A DNA stretch of 64,000 nucleotides from Marivibrio halodurans. GTDB lineage: Bacteria; Pseudomonadota; Alphaproteobacteria; UBA8366; Aestuariispiraceae. The notes below the pieces were generated by a model. That model made no database searches, had not been told where the DNA came from, and saw only the letters and a list, made by a program, of their open reading frames with translations. Positions 43,716-51,973 of this stretch are shown here, one piece after another. Position 1 is the stretch's first letter, and each line of letters starts with the position of its first letter. The translations under genes and the position numbers were made by a program. The stretch covers positions 124,001-188,000 of the forward strand of contig NZ_JAGMWN010000002.1 in NCBI RefSeq assembly GCF_017963645.1, written 5' to 3'.

Positions 43716-46700
43716 GCGAGTATCGCAAATCCCCCCGCTCCCCCCTGCCCAGCGTCGCGCCGCCGAAGTCGCGGCCCATGCGCGTGGCCGACGGCGGGCG
43801 CATCGACCGCACGCGGCGGCTTAGCTTCACCTTCGATGGTGTCGCGATGACCGGGTTCGAGGGGGATACGCTCGCCTCCGCCCTGTTGGCGAATGGCGTC
43901 GATCTGGTCGGGCGCAGCTTCAAGTATCACCGCCGGCGCGGCATCTTCTCCAACGGGCCGGAGGAGCCGAACGCCCTGGTCCGTCTGCGTGTCGGCGCGC
44001 GGATGGAGCCCAATACGCGCGCCACCATGGTCCCCCTCTATGACGGGCTGGTGGCGGAGAGCCAGAATCGCTGGCCCACGCTGGCCCACGATATCCAGGC
44101 GCTCAATTGGCTGATCGCGCCCTGGATTCCGGCGGGGTTCTACTACAAGACCTTCATGGGCCGCGCGGCCAACACCCGGCTTTGGATGTGGTTCGAGAAA
44201 TCGATCCGCCGGGCCGCCGGCATGGGCACCGGCACGCACGAGGCCGACCCCGACGACTATGACAAGATGACCGCCCATTGCGAGGTGCTGGTGATCGGCG
44301 GCGGGCCGTCGGGCCTGGCCGCGGCGCGGGCGGCGGCGGCCGGCGGCGGCCGCGTGGTCCTGGTCGATGAGCGCGAGGATTTCGGCGGCCGCCTGCTGAT
44401 GGACCGCGAGACGATCGACGGCGAGGAGGGCGCCGCCTGGGCCGCCCGGATGCGCGCGGAATTGGCGGCGCTTTCCAATGTCCGCCTGCTGCCCCGGACC
44501 ACCGCCTTCGGCTATTACGACCATAACCGGATCGGCTGTGTCGAACGGGTGAGCGACCATCTGATCGAGCCCGAGCCGCATCGCCCGCGCCAGCGCCTGT
44601 GGTCGATCCGCGCGGCGGAGGTGGTGCTGGCCACCGGCGCGATCGAACAGCCGCTCGCCTTCGCGGACAACGATCTGCCGGGCGTCATGCTGGCGGGGGC
44701 GGTGCGCGCCTATGCCAACCAATATGGCGTGAAGGTGGGCGAGCGTATCGTGATCGCCACCAACAACGACGACGCCTATCGCACGGCCTGCGATCTGGAC
44801 GATGCCGGCGCCTGGGTGGAGGCGGTCGTCGATATGCGCCCGAAGGGGGCGGAGCCTACGCTGCGCGCGGCGATCAAGGAGCGCGGGATCGACATCCTGC
44901 ATGGTTGGGCGCCGGTGAAGGCGCAAGGCACGAAGCGCGTGCGCGGCCTCGCCATCCTGAAGATCGACGAGACCGGCAAGCCCGTCGGCAATCAACGTGC
45001 GGCCAGTTGCGATATCGTCGCGATATCCGGCGGTTGGCAACCGACGCTCCACCTCTTCAGCCAGACCGGCGCCAAGGCGGTCTGGGACGATGCGAAGGCG
45101 TGCTTCCTGCCCGGCCCGCCGCGCCAGCGCGAACGCTCCGCCGGGGCCTGCGCCGGGCGCTTCACGCTGTCCGAATGCCTGGAGGGCGGGCACGCCGCCG
45201 GCCTGGACGCGGCGGAGAAGGCCGGCGCCGCGCGCCCAACCCTCGCGGCACCCCGGGCCGAGGTCACCCCGCAGAACCCGCCGCGCGCGATCTGGGAGTG
45301 CCCCAAGCCGGTGAACACGCCGGGCAAGCGCTTCGTCGATTTGCAGGACGATGTCGCCGTCTCCGACATTCAACTCGCCCATCGCGAGGGCTATGTCTCG
45401 GTCGAGCATCTGAAGCGCTACACCACCCTCGGCATGGGGACGGACCAGGGCAAGACCTCCAACATCGCGGGCTTCGCCGTGATGGCGGCCGCGCGCGGGG
45501 TCGAAATCGGGCGCACCGGCACCACCACCTTCCGCCCGCCCTATACGCCGGTCGCGCTCGGCGCGCTGGCCGGGCCGGAGGTGGGGGAGCATTACGCCCC
45601 CCTGCGCCGCACGCCGATGGATTCCTGGCATGCGGAACGGGGCTGCACCTGGATCGACGCCGGCCTCTGGCGCCGCCCGCGCACCTATCCCGCCCATGAG
45701 GGGGAGGGGCTGTTCGATGCCTATATCCGCGAGACCAAGGCGGTGCGCGGCTCGCTCGGCCTGTGCGACGTCACCACGCTCGGCAAGATCGACATCCAGG
45801 GGCCGGATGCGGCGGAATTCCTGAACCGCCTCTATATCAACGGCTGGAAGACGCTTCCCGTCGGCAAGGCGCGCTATGGCCTCATGCTGCGCGAGGATGG
45901 GCTCGTCCTCGACGATGGCACGACCTCGCGCCTGGGCGAGACGCATTTCCTGATGACGACGACGACGGCGAACGCCGTGCGCATCATGGCCTGGATCGAG
46001 TACTATCTGCAGGTCGTCTGGCCGGATCTGCGGGTGAAGGCGACCAGCGTGACGGAACAATGGGCGGCGATGGCGATCGCCGGGCCGAAGGCGCGCGAAT
46101 GCCTCGCCACCGTGGTGGACCGCGACCTTTCCAACGAGGCCTTTCCCTTCATGGCCTGTGGGCCGTGCGTGATCGACAAGGGCGTGGCGGGGGCCGAGAT
46201 TCCGGCGCGTCTCTTCCGCATCAGCTTCTCGGGCGAGCTTGCCTATGAACTGAACGTCCCGGCCGATCATGGCCGCGCGGCGTGGGAGCGGCTGATGGCG
46301 GCCGGCGCGCCCTTCGATATCGTGCCCTACGGCATGGAGGCGCTCGGCAATATGCGGATCGAGAAGGGGCATGTCGCGGGGCCGGAACTGGACGGCCGGA
46401 CGACCGCCGAGGATCTGGGGCTGGGCCGCATGATGTCCTCGAAGAAGGATTTCATCGGCGCGCAACTCGCCAGGCGGCCCGACATGACGCGGCCGGACCG
46501 CAAGCAGCTGGTCGGCCTCGTACCGGTGGACGGCAAGACGCGCCTCGGCCAGGGCGCGCAACTCGTCGCCGCCGACGCGCCGGCGCGGGCCGGATCGCTC
46601 GCCGCCGGTGGGGCGCCGGTCGCGATGATCGGTCATGTCACCTCGACCGGCTACAGCCCGGAACTGGACCACCCCATCGCGCTTGGCCTCGTGGAGAATG

Positions 46701-46819
46701 GGCGCGCGCGGCATGAGGAGGTGATCGCGATGCGCGATCCGGTGCGCGGGCGTGAAACGAAGGTGCGCATCGTCGCCCCCGTCTTCGTCGATCCGGAGGG
46801 AGAACGGCTCCATGGCTGA
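43712..46819 (+). CDS. soxA: Sarcosine oxidase alpha subunit
   Basis: A 1035-residue SoxA starting at GTG 43712. In order: an N-terminal ferredoxin-like fold (about 35-110, RSFKYHRRRGIFSNGPEEPN), an NAD-binding FAD/NAD oxidoreductase domain with VIGGGPSGLAAARAA near 192, and a C-terminal aminomethyltransferase/GCV-T-like domain (about 610-1010) that binds tetrahydrofolate and captures formaldehyde as methylene-THF. Length and domain order match heterotetrameric sarcosine oxidase alpha. It overlaps soxD by 4 and soxG by 8 bases. Confidence 0.95.
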   Translation: MSEYRKSPRSPLPSVAPPKSRPMRVADGGRIDRTRRLSFTFDGVAMTGFEGDTLASALLANGVDLVGRSFKYHRRRGIFSNGPEEPNALVRLRVGARMEPNTRATMVPLYDGLVAESQNRWPTLAHDIQALNWLIAPWIPAGFYYKTFMGRAANTRLWMWFEKSIRRAAGMGTGTHEADPDDYDKMTAHCEVLVIGGGPSGLAAARAAAAGGGRVVLVDEREDFGGRLLMDRETIDGEEGAAWAARMRAELAALSNVRLLPRTTAFGYYDHNRIGCVERVSDHLIEPEPHRPRQRLWSIRAAEVVLATGAIEQPLAFADNDLPGVMLAGAVRAYANQYGVKVGERIVIATNNDDAYRTACDLDDAGAWVEAVVDMRPKGAEPTLRAAIKERGIDILHGWAPVKAQGTKRVRGLAILKIDETGKPVGNQRAASCDIVAISGGWQPTLHLFSQTGAKAVWDDAKACFLPGPPRQRERSAGACAGRFTLSECLEGGHAAGLDAAEKAGAARPTLAAPRAEVTPQNPPRAIWECPKPVNTPGKRFVDLQDDVAVSDIQLAHREGYVSVEHLKRYTTLGMGTDQGKTSNIAGFAVMAAARGVEIGRTGTTTFRPPYTPVALGALAGPEVGEHYAPLRRTPMDSWHAERGCTWIDAGLWRRPRTYPAHEGEGLFDAYIRETKAVRGSLGLCDVTTLGKIDIQGPDAAEFLNRLYINGWKTLPVGKARYGLMLREDGLVLDDGTTSRLGETHFLMTTTTANAVRIMAWIEYYLQVVWPDLRVKATSVTEQWAAMAIAGPKARECLATVVDRDLSNEAFPFMACGPCVIDKGVAGAEIPARLFRISFSGELAYELNVPADHGRAAWERLMAAGAPFDIVPYGMEALGNMRIEKGHVAGPELDGRTTAEDLGLGRMMSSKKDFIGAQLARRPDMTRPDRKQLVGLVPVDGKTRLGQGAQLVAADAPARAGSLAAGGAPVAMIGHVTSTGYSPELDHPIALGLVENGRARHEEVIAMRDPVRGRETKVRIVAPVFVDPEGERLHG

Positions 46820-47459
46820 AACGGCATCCCTTCACCCCGCCCGCCGCTCCGCGCTGGAAGGGCATCTCCTGCCCGGCGATGTGGGGGGCATCGGCGCGGA
46901 CGGGCCGGGATTGACGGTGACGGAGCGTCGCGCGCTCGCCATCGCGCAGGTCGAGGCCTGGGGCGAGAGCGTGGAAGAAACCCAGGAGGCCATCGCCAAG
47001 ACGATCGGCATCCGCCCGTCGCGGGAACCGCTGACGGCGGTGAGCGCGGATCGGGCGGTGGCGCTGTGGCTCGGCCCGGAACGCTGGCAGATCGTGGAAC
47101 CGGAGGCCGCCCGTGCCGGAGCCGATGACGGGGCCGGGCTGGTCGGGGTGCTGGCGCGCGCGCTCGGCACCCAGGCCGCCGTGACCGACCAGGGTCATGG
47201 CCGGGTGTGCCTGCGGATCGGTGGGCCGGCGCTTCTTCCGGTGCTGGCGAAGGGCTGCACGCTCGACCTCGATCCGGGGCGCGATCTCGATCCGGGCCGG
47301 GTGGCGAACACCAGCCTCGGCCACATGGCCGCGACCATCCACCGGACCGCGACGGACGGGGCGGATATCTATGTCGCGCGGTCCTTCGCCGTCAGTTTCG
47401 TGGACTGGCTGCTTCATGCGGCGGCCGAATATGGCTGCCGCGTCACCGATCCGGAATAA
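46812..47459 (+). CDS. soxG: Sarcosine oxidase gamma subunit
   Basis: A 215-residue SoxG. The start ATG 46812 (MAETASLHPARRSALEG) lies 8 bases inside soxA; an upstream in-frame extension is not conserved. The protein is GCV-T-like at a distance and completes the heterotetramer; its role is structural. Motifs such as LWLGPERWQIV and the final SFVDWLLHAA are typical. It ends the sox operon, with 86 bases before the next gene. Confidence 0.93.
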   Translation: MAETASLHPARRSALEGHLLPGDVGGIGADGPGLTVTERRALAIAQVEAWGESVEETQEAIAKTIGIRPSREPLTAVSADRAVALWLGPERWQIVEPEAARAGADDGAGLVGVLARALGTQAAVTDQGHGRVCLRIGGPALLPVLAKGCTLDLDPGRDLDPGRVANTSLGHMAATIHRTATDGADIYVARSFAVSFVDWLLHAAAEYGCRVTDPE

Positions 47460-47545
47460 TCCGCGGGTCCCCCCTTTACAAAAGACGTTTCGCTCCTCAT
47501 CTCTCGGACAAGCAAATACTTCGGGAAACGAAGGAGGTTGCCGAG

Positions 47546-47830
47546 ATGGAAACGAAGGACGCGATTCGCACGAAGCTCGAAGCCCGCTTGCAGGAATTGC
47601 GCGCGGAGATCGACAAGCTGGAAGCGAAGGCGAAAGACCGGCAGGCCGACGCGCAGTTGGAGTCCGACAAGACCTTGGACGAGCTGCGCGACAAGCGCAC
47701 CGAGACCGAGCGTAAGTTGGAGGATCTGCGGCGTGCCGGCGAAAGCGCCTGGGACGATACGCGCATGGGCCTCGAACGCGCCGTGGAGGATTTGCGCGGG
47801 GCTCTCGATAAGGCCAAGTCACGCTTCTGA
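47546..47830 (+). CDS. Small coiled-coil protein (sll1863-like)
   Basis: A 94-residue, strongly charged protein that is almost entirely coiled coil, with heptads across METKDAIRTKLEARLQELRA, EIDKLEAKAKDRQADAQ and TERKLEDLRRAGESAWDD. AAGGAGG stands 8 bases before ATG 47546, an excellent ribosome binding site that suggests high expression. Relatives annotated as sll1863-like stress proteins are common in proteobacteria, with no known mechanism. It is downstream of soxG but has its own strong translation signal. Confidence 0.8.
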   Translation: METKDAIRTKLEARLQELRAEIDKLEAKAKDRQADAQLESDKTLDELRDKRTETERKLEDLRRAGESAWDDTRMGLERAVEDLRGALDKAKSRF

Positions 47831-47897
47831 CGGCGTGCACCCCATTCCGGAGCCGACCACGCCTTTGGCGTACTGCCCCTCCCCCGGCTCCGGGAAA

Positions 47898-47934
47898 CCG
47901 CGCGGCGGCACCCGTTATCGGGGCCGCCGCGCGG
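47898..47934. terminator. Strong bidirectional terminator-like hairpin
   Basis: CCGCGCGGCGGC pairs perfectly with GCCGCCGCGCGG, with an inner CCCG/CGGG helix around a TTAT loop and one bulged A. It lies in the 115-base gap between the convergent coiled-coil and hupE genes. On the plus strand it is followed by AAATTCTTTCTTC and on the minus strand by TTTCCC, so it may stop both messages. Confidence 0.65.
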
Positions 47935-47945
47935 AAATTCTTTCT

Positions 47946-48527
47946 TCAGAGAATACCGAAGACGATGGCCAGGCCGGCCGCCGCCGTGGCCGCGCCGCCG
48001 ATGCGCACGACCCGGCGCTGGGTCGAAAGCGCCGTGAAGGCGCCGACGCCCGCCGCATGCAACAGCGCGGTCGCCAGCATGAAGCCGACGGCATAGGTCA
48101 GGCCGGACGCCGCGAGCGGCGCTTCCGTCCCATGGGCATGGCCGTGGAAGATCGCGAAGAACCCGACGATCGCCATGGCGAGCGCCGTCGGCAGTCCCTT
48201 GCCCAAGGCGACGAGACCGCCGATCGCGACCACCGACAGCGCGATGCCGAGTTCGACCATCGGCAGGCCCAGCCCGGCCATCCCGGCCACGCCGCCGACC
48301 GCCATCATGCCGACGAAGCTGGCGGGCACGAGCCAGCGGGCGCGCCCGCCGAGCAGCCCGGCGAAAAGGCCGACCGAGACCATCGCCAGCACATGGTCGA
48401 GACCGCCGATCGGGTGTAGGAAACCGCTGGCGAAGCCGCTGGTGGCGGTGGCTCCGGTATGGGCGAGGGCCGGATCGGCCAGCGTGACCGCGGCGAGTGT
48501 CGCGGCGGCGAGATGGGTCGTGCGCAT
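47946..48527 (-). CDS. hupE: HupE/UreJ-family metal transporter (probable cobalt uptake)
   Basis: A 193-residue membrane protein: signal peptide to about residue 22 (ALAH), then six hydrophobic segments. HPIGGLDHVLAM is the conserved HPxxGxDH motif of HupE/UreJ, and IFHGHAHG adds further His ligands. The family moves nickel or cobalt. A cobalamin riboswitch in its leader marks this copy as probably cobalt-specific and repressed when B12 is sufficient. ATG 48527 follows AAGGAG; the longer frame to 48698 is the riboswitch itself. No hydrogenase or urease genes are nearby, which supports cobalt. Confidence 0.85.
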   Translation of the reverse strand: MRTTHLAAATLAAVTLADPALAHTGATATSGFASGFLHPIGGLDHVLAMVSVGLFAGLLGGRARWLVPASFVGMMAVGGVAGMAGLGLPMVELGIALSVVAIGGLVALGKGLPTALAMAIVGFFAIFHGHAHGTEAPLAASGLTYAVGFMLATALLHAAGVGAFTALSTQRRVVRIGGAATAAAGLAIVFGIL

Positions 48528-48587
48528 GATGTCGTTTTCTCCTTCTGAGGGGCCCTCCGCCCCCGGGTAAGGGATTGCTGCCGAGTG

Positions 48588-48763
48588 CGACGGCCGGTCT
48601 CCTGGCTCGCGATCGCTTCCACGCCCGGCCTTCCCAACGCGGCGCCGATAAGGCGGCGCGTCAGTGACCTCGTCGAGGGGCGCGGCACGGATCGTCACAG
48701 TGGCGGGGGCCGCACCGGATTCTCACCGGTTTCCCGATTATCCCGGAGGGTCCGGGACCGTCG
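48588..48763 (-). ncRNA. Cobalamin (adenosylcobalamin-type) riboswitch
   Basis: On the minus strand, in order: CGACGG (P1 5' strand), GGGAAACCGGTGAGAATCCG with GAATCCGGTGCGGCCCCCGC and GCCACTGTG (the conserved core), and GCCAGGAGACCGGCC then CCGTCG (the P1 3' side). These are the core landmarks of the B12 riboswitch. The aptamer ends about 60 bases before the hupE start. A GGGGGCGGAGGGCCCC hairpin follows and may serve as expression platform, hiding or exposing AAGGAG. Exact ends were set by the P1 pairing. Confidence 0.85.
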
Positions 48764-48853
48764 CGATGCTTTCACCCTGGACGGTAGCGAGCGGCGTACC
48801 GCACCGCAACGGTTTCGTTGGCGAAGCGCCGGCTCCGTCCTAGATTGACGTCC

Positions 48854-49885
48854 ATGATGCGTGCGCGTGGGGCTGACTCCCATCCCGAATCCTGGCTCAG
48901 GGCGACCGACGGTGGCCTTTATTGCGTGCCGGGCGATTTCCATGTCGATCCGCACCGCCCGGCCGAGCGCGCGGTCATCACGCACGGCCATGCCGACCAT
49001 GCCCGGGCGCGCAACGGGAAGGTACTGGCGACCCCGGGGACGCTCGCCATCATGCGGGCGCGTTACGGCGCGGAGGCATGGAGGGAGAGCCAGGCCCTCG
49101 ACCATGGCGAGACGGTGCGGATCGGCGATGTGACCGTCTCCCTCGCCCCGGCCGGGCATGTCCTGGGCAGCGCCCAGGCGGTGCTGGAATATAAAGGCGC
49201 GCGGGTCGTCATCTCCGGCGATTACAAGCGGCGGCGCGATCCGACATGCCCGCCCTTCGAGCCGGTCGCCTGCGATGTCTTCGTGACGGAGGCGACCTTC
49301 GGCCTGCCCGTCTTCCGCCACCCGCCGGATGGGGAGGAGGTGGCGAAGCTGCTGCGCTCGCTGGAGACGTTTCCGGAGCGTACGCATCTCCTCGGCGCCT
49401 ATGCGCTGGGTAAGGCGCAGCGGTTGATTCGCTTGTTGCGGGAGGGTGGCTACGACCGGCCCATTCATCTGCATGGCGCGATGGGCGCGCTCTGCGATCT
49501 TTACGAAGCGCAGGGCGTGCCGCTCGGGCCGTTGCGGGCGGTCGGTGATCGGGACAAGAAGGAATTGGCGGGGGAGATCGTGCTCTGTCCCCCCTCCGCG
49601 CTGTCCGACCGGTGGAGCCGGGGATTTCCCGATCCGCTCACCGTCATGGCTTCCGGCTGGATGCGGGTGCGTCAACGCGCGCGCCAGCGCAATGTGGAAC
49701 TGCCCTTGATCCTTTCCGACCATGCCGATTGGGACGAACTGACCCGCACGCTGGAGGATGTCGGCGCGCCGACCGTCTGGGTCACGCACGGGCGGGAGTA
49801 TGCGCTGGTCCACCATGCGCGCGGGCGCGGCTTCGACGCCAAGGCACTCTCCCTCGTCGGCCGCGAGGAGGAGGACGAGACGTGA
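48854..49885 (+). CDS. Ligase-associated DNA exonuclease (metallo-beta-lactamase fold)
   Basis: About 343 residues from ATG 48854 (or 48857); TTG 48818 is less likely. The HxHxDH metal motif is in AVITHGHADHARA; GHVLGSAQA and VVISGDYKRR with later LSDHADWDEL complete the beta-lactamase/beta-CASP fold. These proteins are annotated as ligase-associated exonucleases, related to mRNA 3'-end processing factors and SNM1. The ligase gene overlaps its end by 4 bases. The cluster partners Lhr-like helicase and PdeM endonuclease are not in the window. Confidence 0.85.
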   Translation: MMRARGADSHPESWLRATDGGLYCVPGDFHVDPHRPAERAVITHGHADHARARNGKVLATPGTLAIMRARYGAEAWRESQALDHGETVRIGDVTVSLAPAGHVLGSAQAVLEYKGARVVISGDYKRRRDPTCPPFEPVACDVFVTEATFGLPVFRHPPDGEEVAKLLRSLETFPERTHLLGAYALGKAQRLIRLLREGGYDRPIHLHGAMGALCDLYEAQGVPLGPLRAVGDRDKKELAGEIVLCPPSALSDRWSRGFPDPLTVMASGWMRVRQRARQRNVELPLILSDHADWDELTRTLEDVGAPTVWVTHGREYALVHHARGRGFDAKALSLVGREEEDET

Positions 49886-51483
49886 AGCCCTTCGCTGGCC
49901 TGCTGGAGCGGCTCGTCTTCACGCCCTCGCGCAACGGCAAGCTGCGCCATCTTCAGCGCTATTTCGCCGAAACGCCGGACCCGGATCGCGGCTGGGCCCT
50001 GGCCGCGCTGACGGACGGGTTCGAGCGGAAATACGCCACCCCCTCCCTTGTCCGCCCCCTGATCGAGGCGCGCGCGGACCCGGTGCTGTTCCGCCTGTCC
50101 CATGATTATGTCGGGGATCTGGCGGAGACGGTATCCCTCATGTGGCCGGGTCCGGCGGAGGCTGCGCGGGAGAACGCGCCGCTCGCCCTCTCCGACGTGA
50201 TCGAGACGGTGCGCGAGGCGCGCCGCAAGGAGGTGCCCGCGCTGATCGCGGGGTGGCTGGACCGCCTCGACCCCAGCGCGCGCTTCGCCTTGCTCAAGCT
50301 TCTGATGGGCGGGATGCGCGTCGGTGTCTCGGCGCGCCTGGCCAAGACCGCGCTGGCCCGGTACGGCGGCATCGACCTCGACCGGATCGAGGAGATGTGG
50401 TTCGGCCTGAGCCCGCCCTATACCGATCTGTTCCGCTGGCTCGACGGCACGGGCCCGGCGCCCGCGGTCGATGACCGGCTGATGTTCCGGCCGATGATGC
50501 TGGCGACGCCCCTGGAGGGCGAGGACGTCGCGAGGCTCGACGCCGGCGCCCATGCCGCCGAATGGAAATGGGACGGCATCCGCGTGCAACTCGCCGCCCA
50601 TGATGGGCAGGCGCGCCTCTATTCCCGCACCGGGGACGAGATCGGGGGAAGCTTCCCGGAAATCGCGGGCGCCGCCGACTTCGACGCGGTGGTCGATGGC
50701 GAATTGCTGGTGGTCGCGGCGGGGGAGGTGCGCCCCTTCAACGACCTGCAACAGCGTCTCGGCCGGAAATCGGTCACGCGTCGGATGTTGGCGGACTATC
50801 CCGCGCACCTGCGCGCCTACGACCTTCTGTTCGAGGGGGGCGAGGATCTGCGCGCCCTGCCGCTGGACGCCCGGCGGGACCGGCTGGCGGCCCTGATCGC
50901 GCGGGAGAACAAGAGTTGGCTCGACCTGTCGCCGGAAGTGCCGTTCGCCTCGTGGGACGATCTGGCCCGGCTGCGCGGCGACGCGCGGGCGGCGGGGATC
51001 GAAGGGCTGATGCTGAAGCGTCGGGATAGCACCTATCAGGCCGGCCGGCCGAAGGGGCCCTGGTTCAAATGGAAACGCGATCCGCTCACCGCCGATTGCG
51101 TGCTGATGTATGCCCAGCGTGGACACGGCAAGCGCTCCAGCTTCTATTCCGACTTCACCTTCGGCGTCTGGCGGGGCGAGGAGGTGGTGCCCGTCGGCAA
51201 GGCCTATTTCGGCTTCACCGACGCGGAGTTGCGCCAACTCGACAAATGGGTGCGCGACCACACGATCGACCGGTTCGGGCCGGTGCGCGCGGTCTCCTTC
51301 GGGTTGGTGCTGGAAATCGCGTTCGATTCGATCCAGCGTTCCAACCGTCATAAATCCGGGCTGGCGATGCGCTTTCCCCGGGTCGCGCGCATCCGCTGGG
51401 ACAAGCCGGTCGCGGAGGCGGAGCGGATCGAGACGCTGGAGGCGCTGGTCGAACGCGCGGCGCCCGATTTGGTGGCGCAATGA
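49882..51483 (+). CDS. ATP-dependent DNA ligase (cisplatin damage response type)
   Basis: A 533-residue ATP ligase starting at GTG 49882. The adenylated Lys229 lies in EWKWDGIRVQ; an N-terminal helical DNA-binding domain (about 1-190) precedes it, and an OB-fold domain follows (about 405-520, including VGKAYFGFTD). It is distinct from the NAD ligase LigA and from LigD. The type is annotated as a cisplatin damage-response ligase and works with the adjacent exonuclease in DNA repair. GTGA overlap with the exonuclease gene implies coupled translation. Confidence 0.88.
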   Translation: MKPFAGLLERLVFTPSRNGKLRHLQRYFAETPDPDRGWALAALTDGFERKYATPSLVRPLIEARADPVLFRLSHDYVGDLAETVSLMWPGPAEAARENAPLALSDVIETVREARRKEVPALIAGWLDRLDPSARFALLKLLMGGMRVGVSARLAKTALARYGGIDLDRIEEMWFGLSPPYTDLFRWLDGTGPAPAVDDRLMFRPMMLATPLEGEDVARLDAGAHAAEWKWDGIRVQLAAHDGQARLYSRTGDEIGGSFPEIAGAADFDAVVDGELLVVAAGEVRPFNDLQQRLGRKSVTRRMLADYPAHLRAYDLLFEGGEDLRALPLDARRDRLAALIARENKSWLDLSPEVPFASWDDLARLRGDARAAGIEGLMLKRRDSTYQAGRPKGPWFKWKRDPLTADCVLMYAQRGHGKRSSFYSDFTFGVWRGEEVVPVGKAYFGFTDAELRQLDKWVRDHTIDRFGPVRAVSFGLVLEIAFDSIQRSNRHKSGLAMRFPRVARIRWDKPVAEAERIETLEALVERAAPDLVAQ

Positions 51484-51505
51484 AGGAAGGAGATTTGCCC
51501 CGGGA

Positions 51506-51952
51506 TCAGAGCAGGTCGCGCAACAGGCCGATCAACGGCTCGTCCGCCGGCGGCATGGCATAGTCGCGCAGGCGCGCGGGATAGGCCCAGGCCAGCGCCT
51601 CATGTTCCAGCGCCCGGGGCTCGCCCTGCCAGACGCGGCAGGCGAAGACCGGCATCAGAAGGTGGAAATCCTCATAGCCATGGCTGGCGAAAGCGATGGG
51701 GGCGAGGCAGCTTCGCCGTGTCTCGATGCCCAGTTCCTCGGTCAATTCGCGGATCAGGGTCGCCTCCGGCGTCTCCCCGTCCTCGACCTTGCCGCCGGGA
51801 AACTCCCATAGGCCGGCCATCGCCTTGCCCTCCGGACGCTTGGCGATCAGCACACGGCCGTCGCCGTCGACCAGCGCGGCCGCGGCCACCAGCACGATCC
51901 GCGCGGTCGTGCCCGCCTCCCGCGCACCGGCCTGCCAGCATCCGCTATCCAT
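51506..51952 (-). CDS. mutT: 8-oxo-dGTP diphosphatase MutT-like Nudix hydrolase
   Basis: A 148-residue Nudix protein. GGKVEDGETPEATLIRELTE followed by ELGIE is a full Nudix box (GX5EX7REUXEEXGU) at about 53-75. RPEGKAMAGLWEFPGGK is typical of MutT, which removes 8-oxo-dGTP. It lies 21 bases downstream of argJ on the same strand, the argJ-mutT order conserved in alphaproteobacteria. Other Nudix substrates are possible. Confidence 0.88.
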   Translation of the reverse strand: MDSGCWQAGAREAGTTARIVLVAAAALVDGDGRVLIAKRPEGKAMAGLWEFPGGKVEDGETPEATLIRELTEELGIETRRSCLAPIAFASHGYEDFHLLMPVFACRVWQGEPRALEHEALAWAYPARLRDYAMPPADEPLIGLLRDLL

Positions 51953-51973
51953 CGTTGGAACGCGCCCCCGTCG

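Noticed and set aside
43565-46813. Minus-strand frame of 1082 codons opposite soxA
   Set aside because: It is a shadow of soxA; the conserved soxA motifs are on the plus strand.
48528-48698. Upstream in-frame extension of HupE
   Set aside because: It is the riboswitch and leader region; the AAGGAG at the 48527 start and a signal peptide right after it define the true start.
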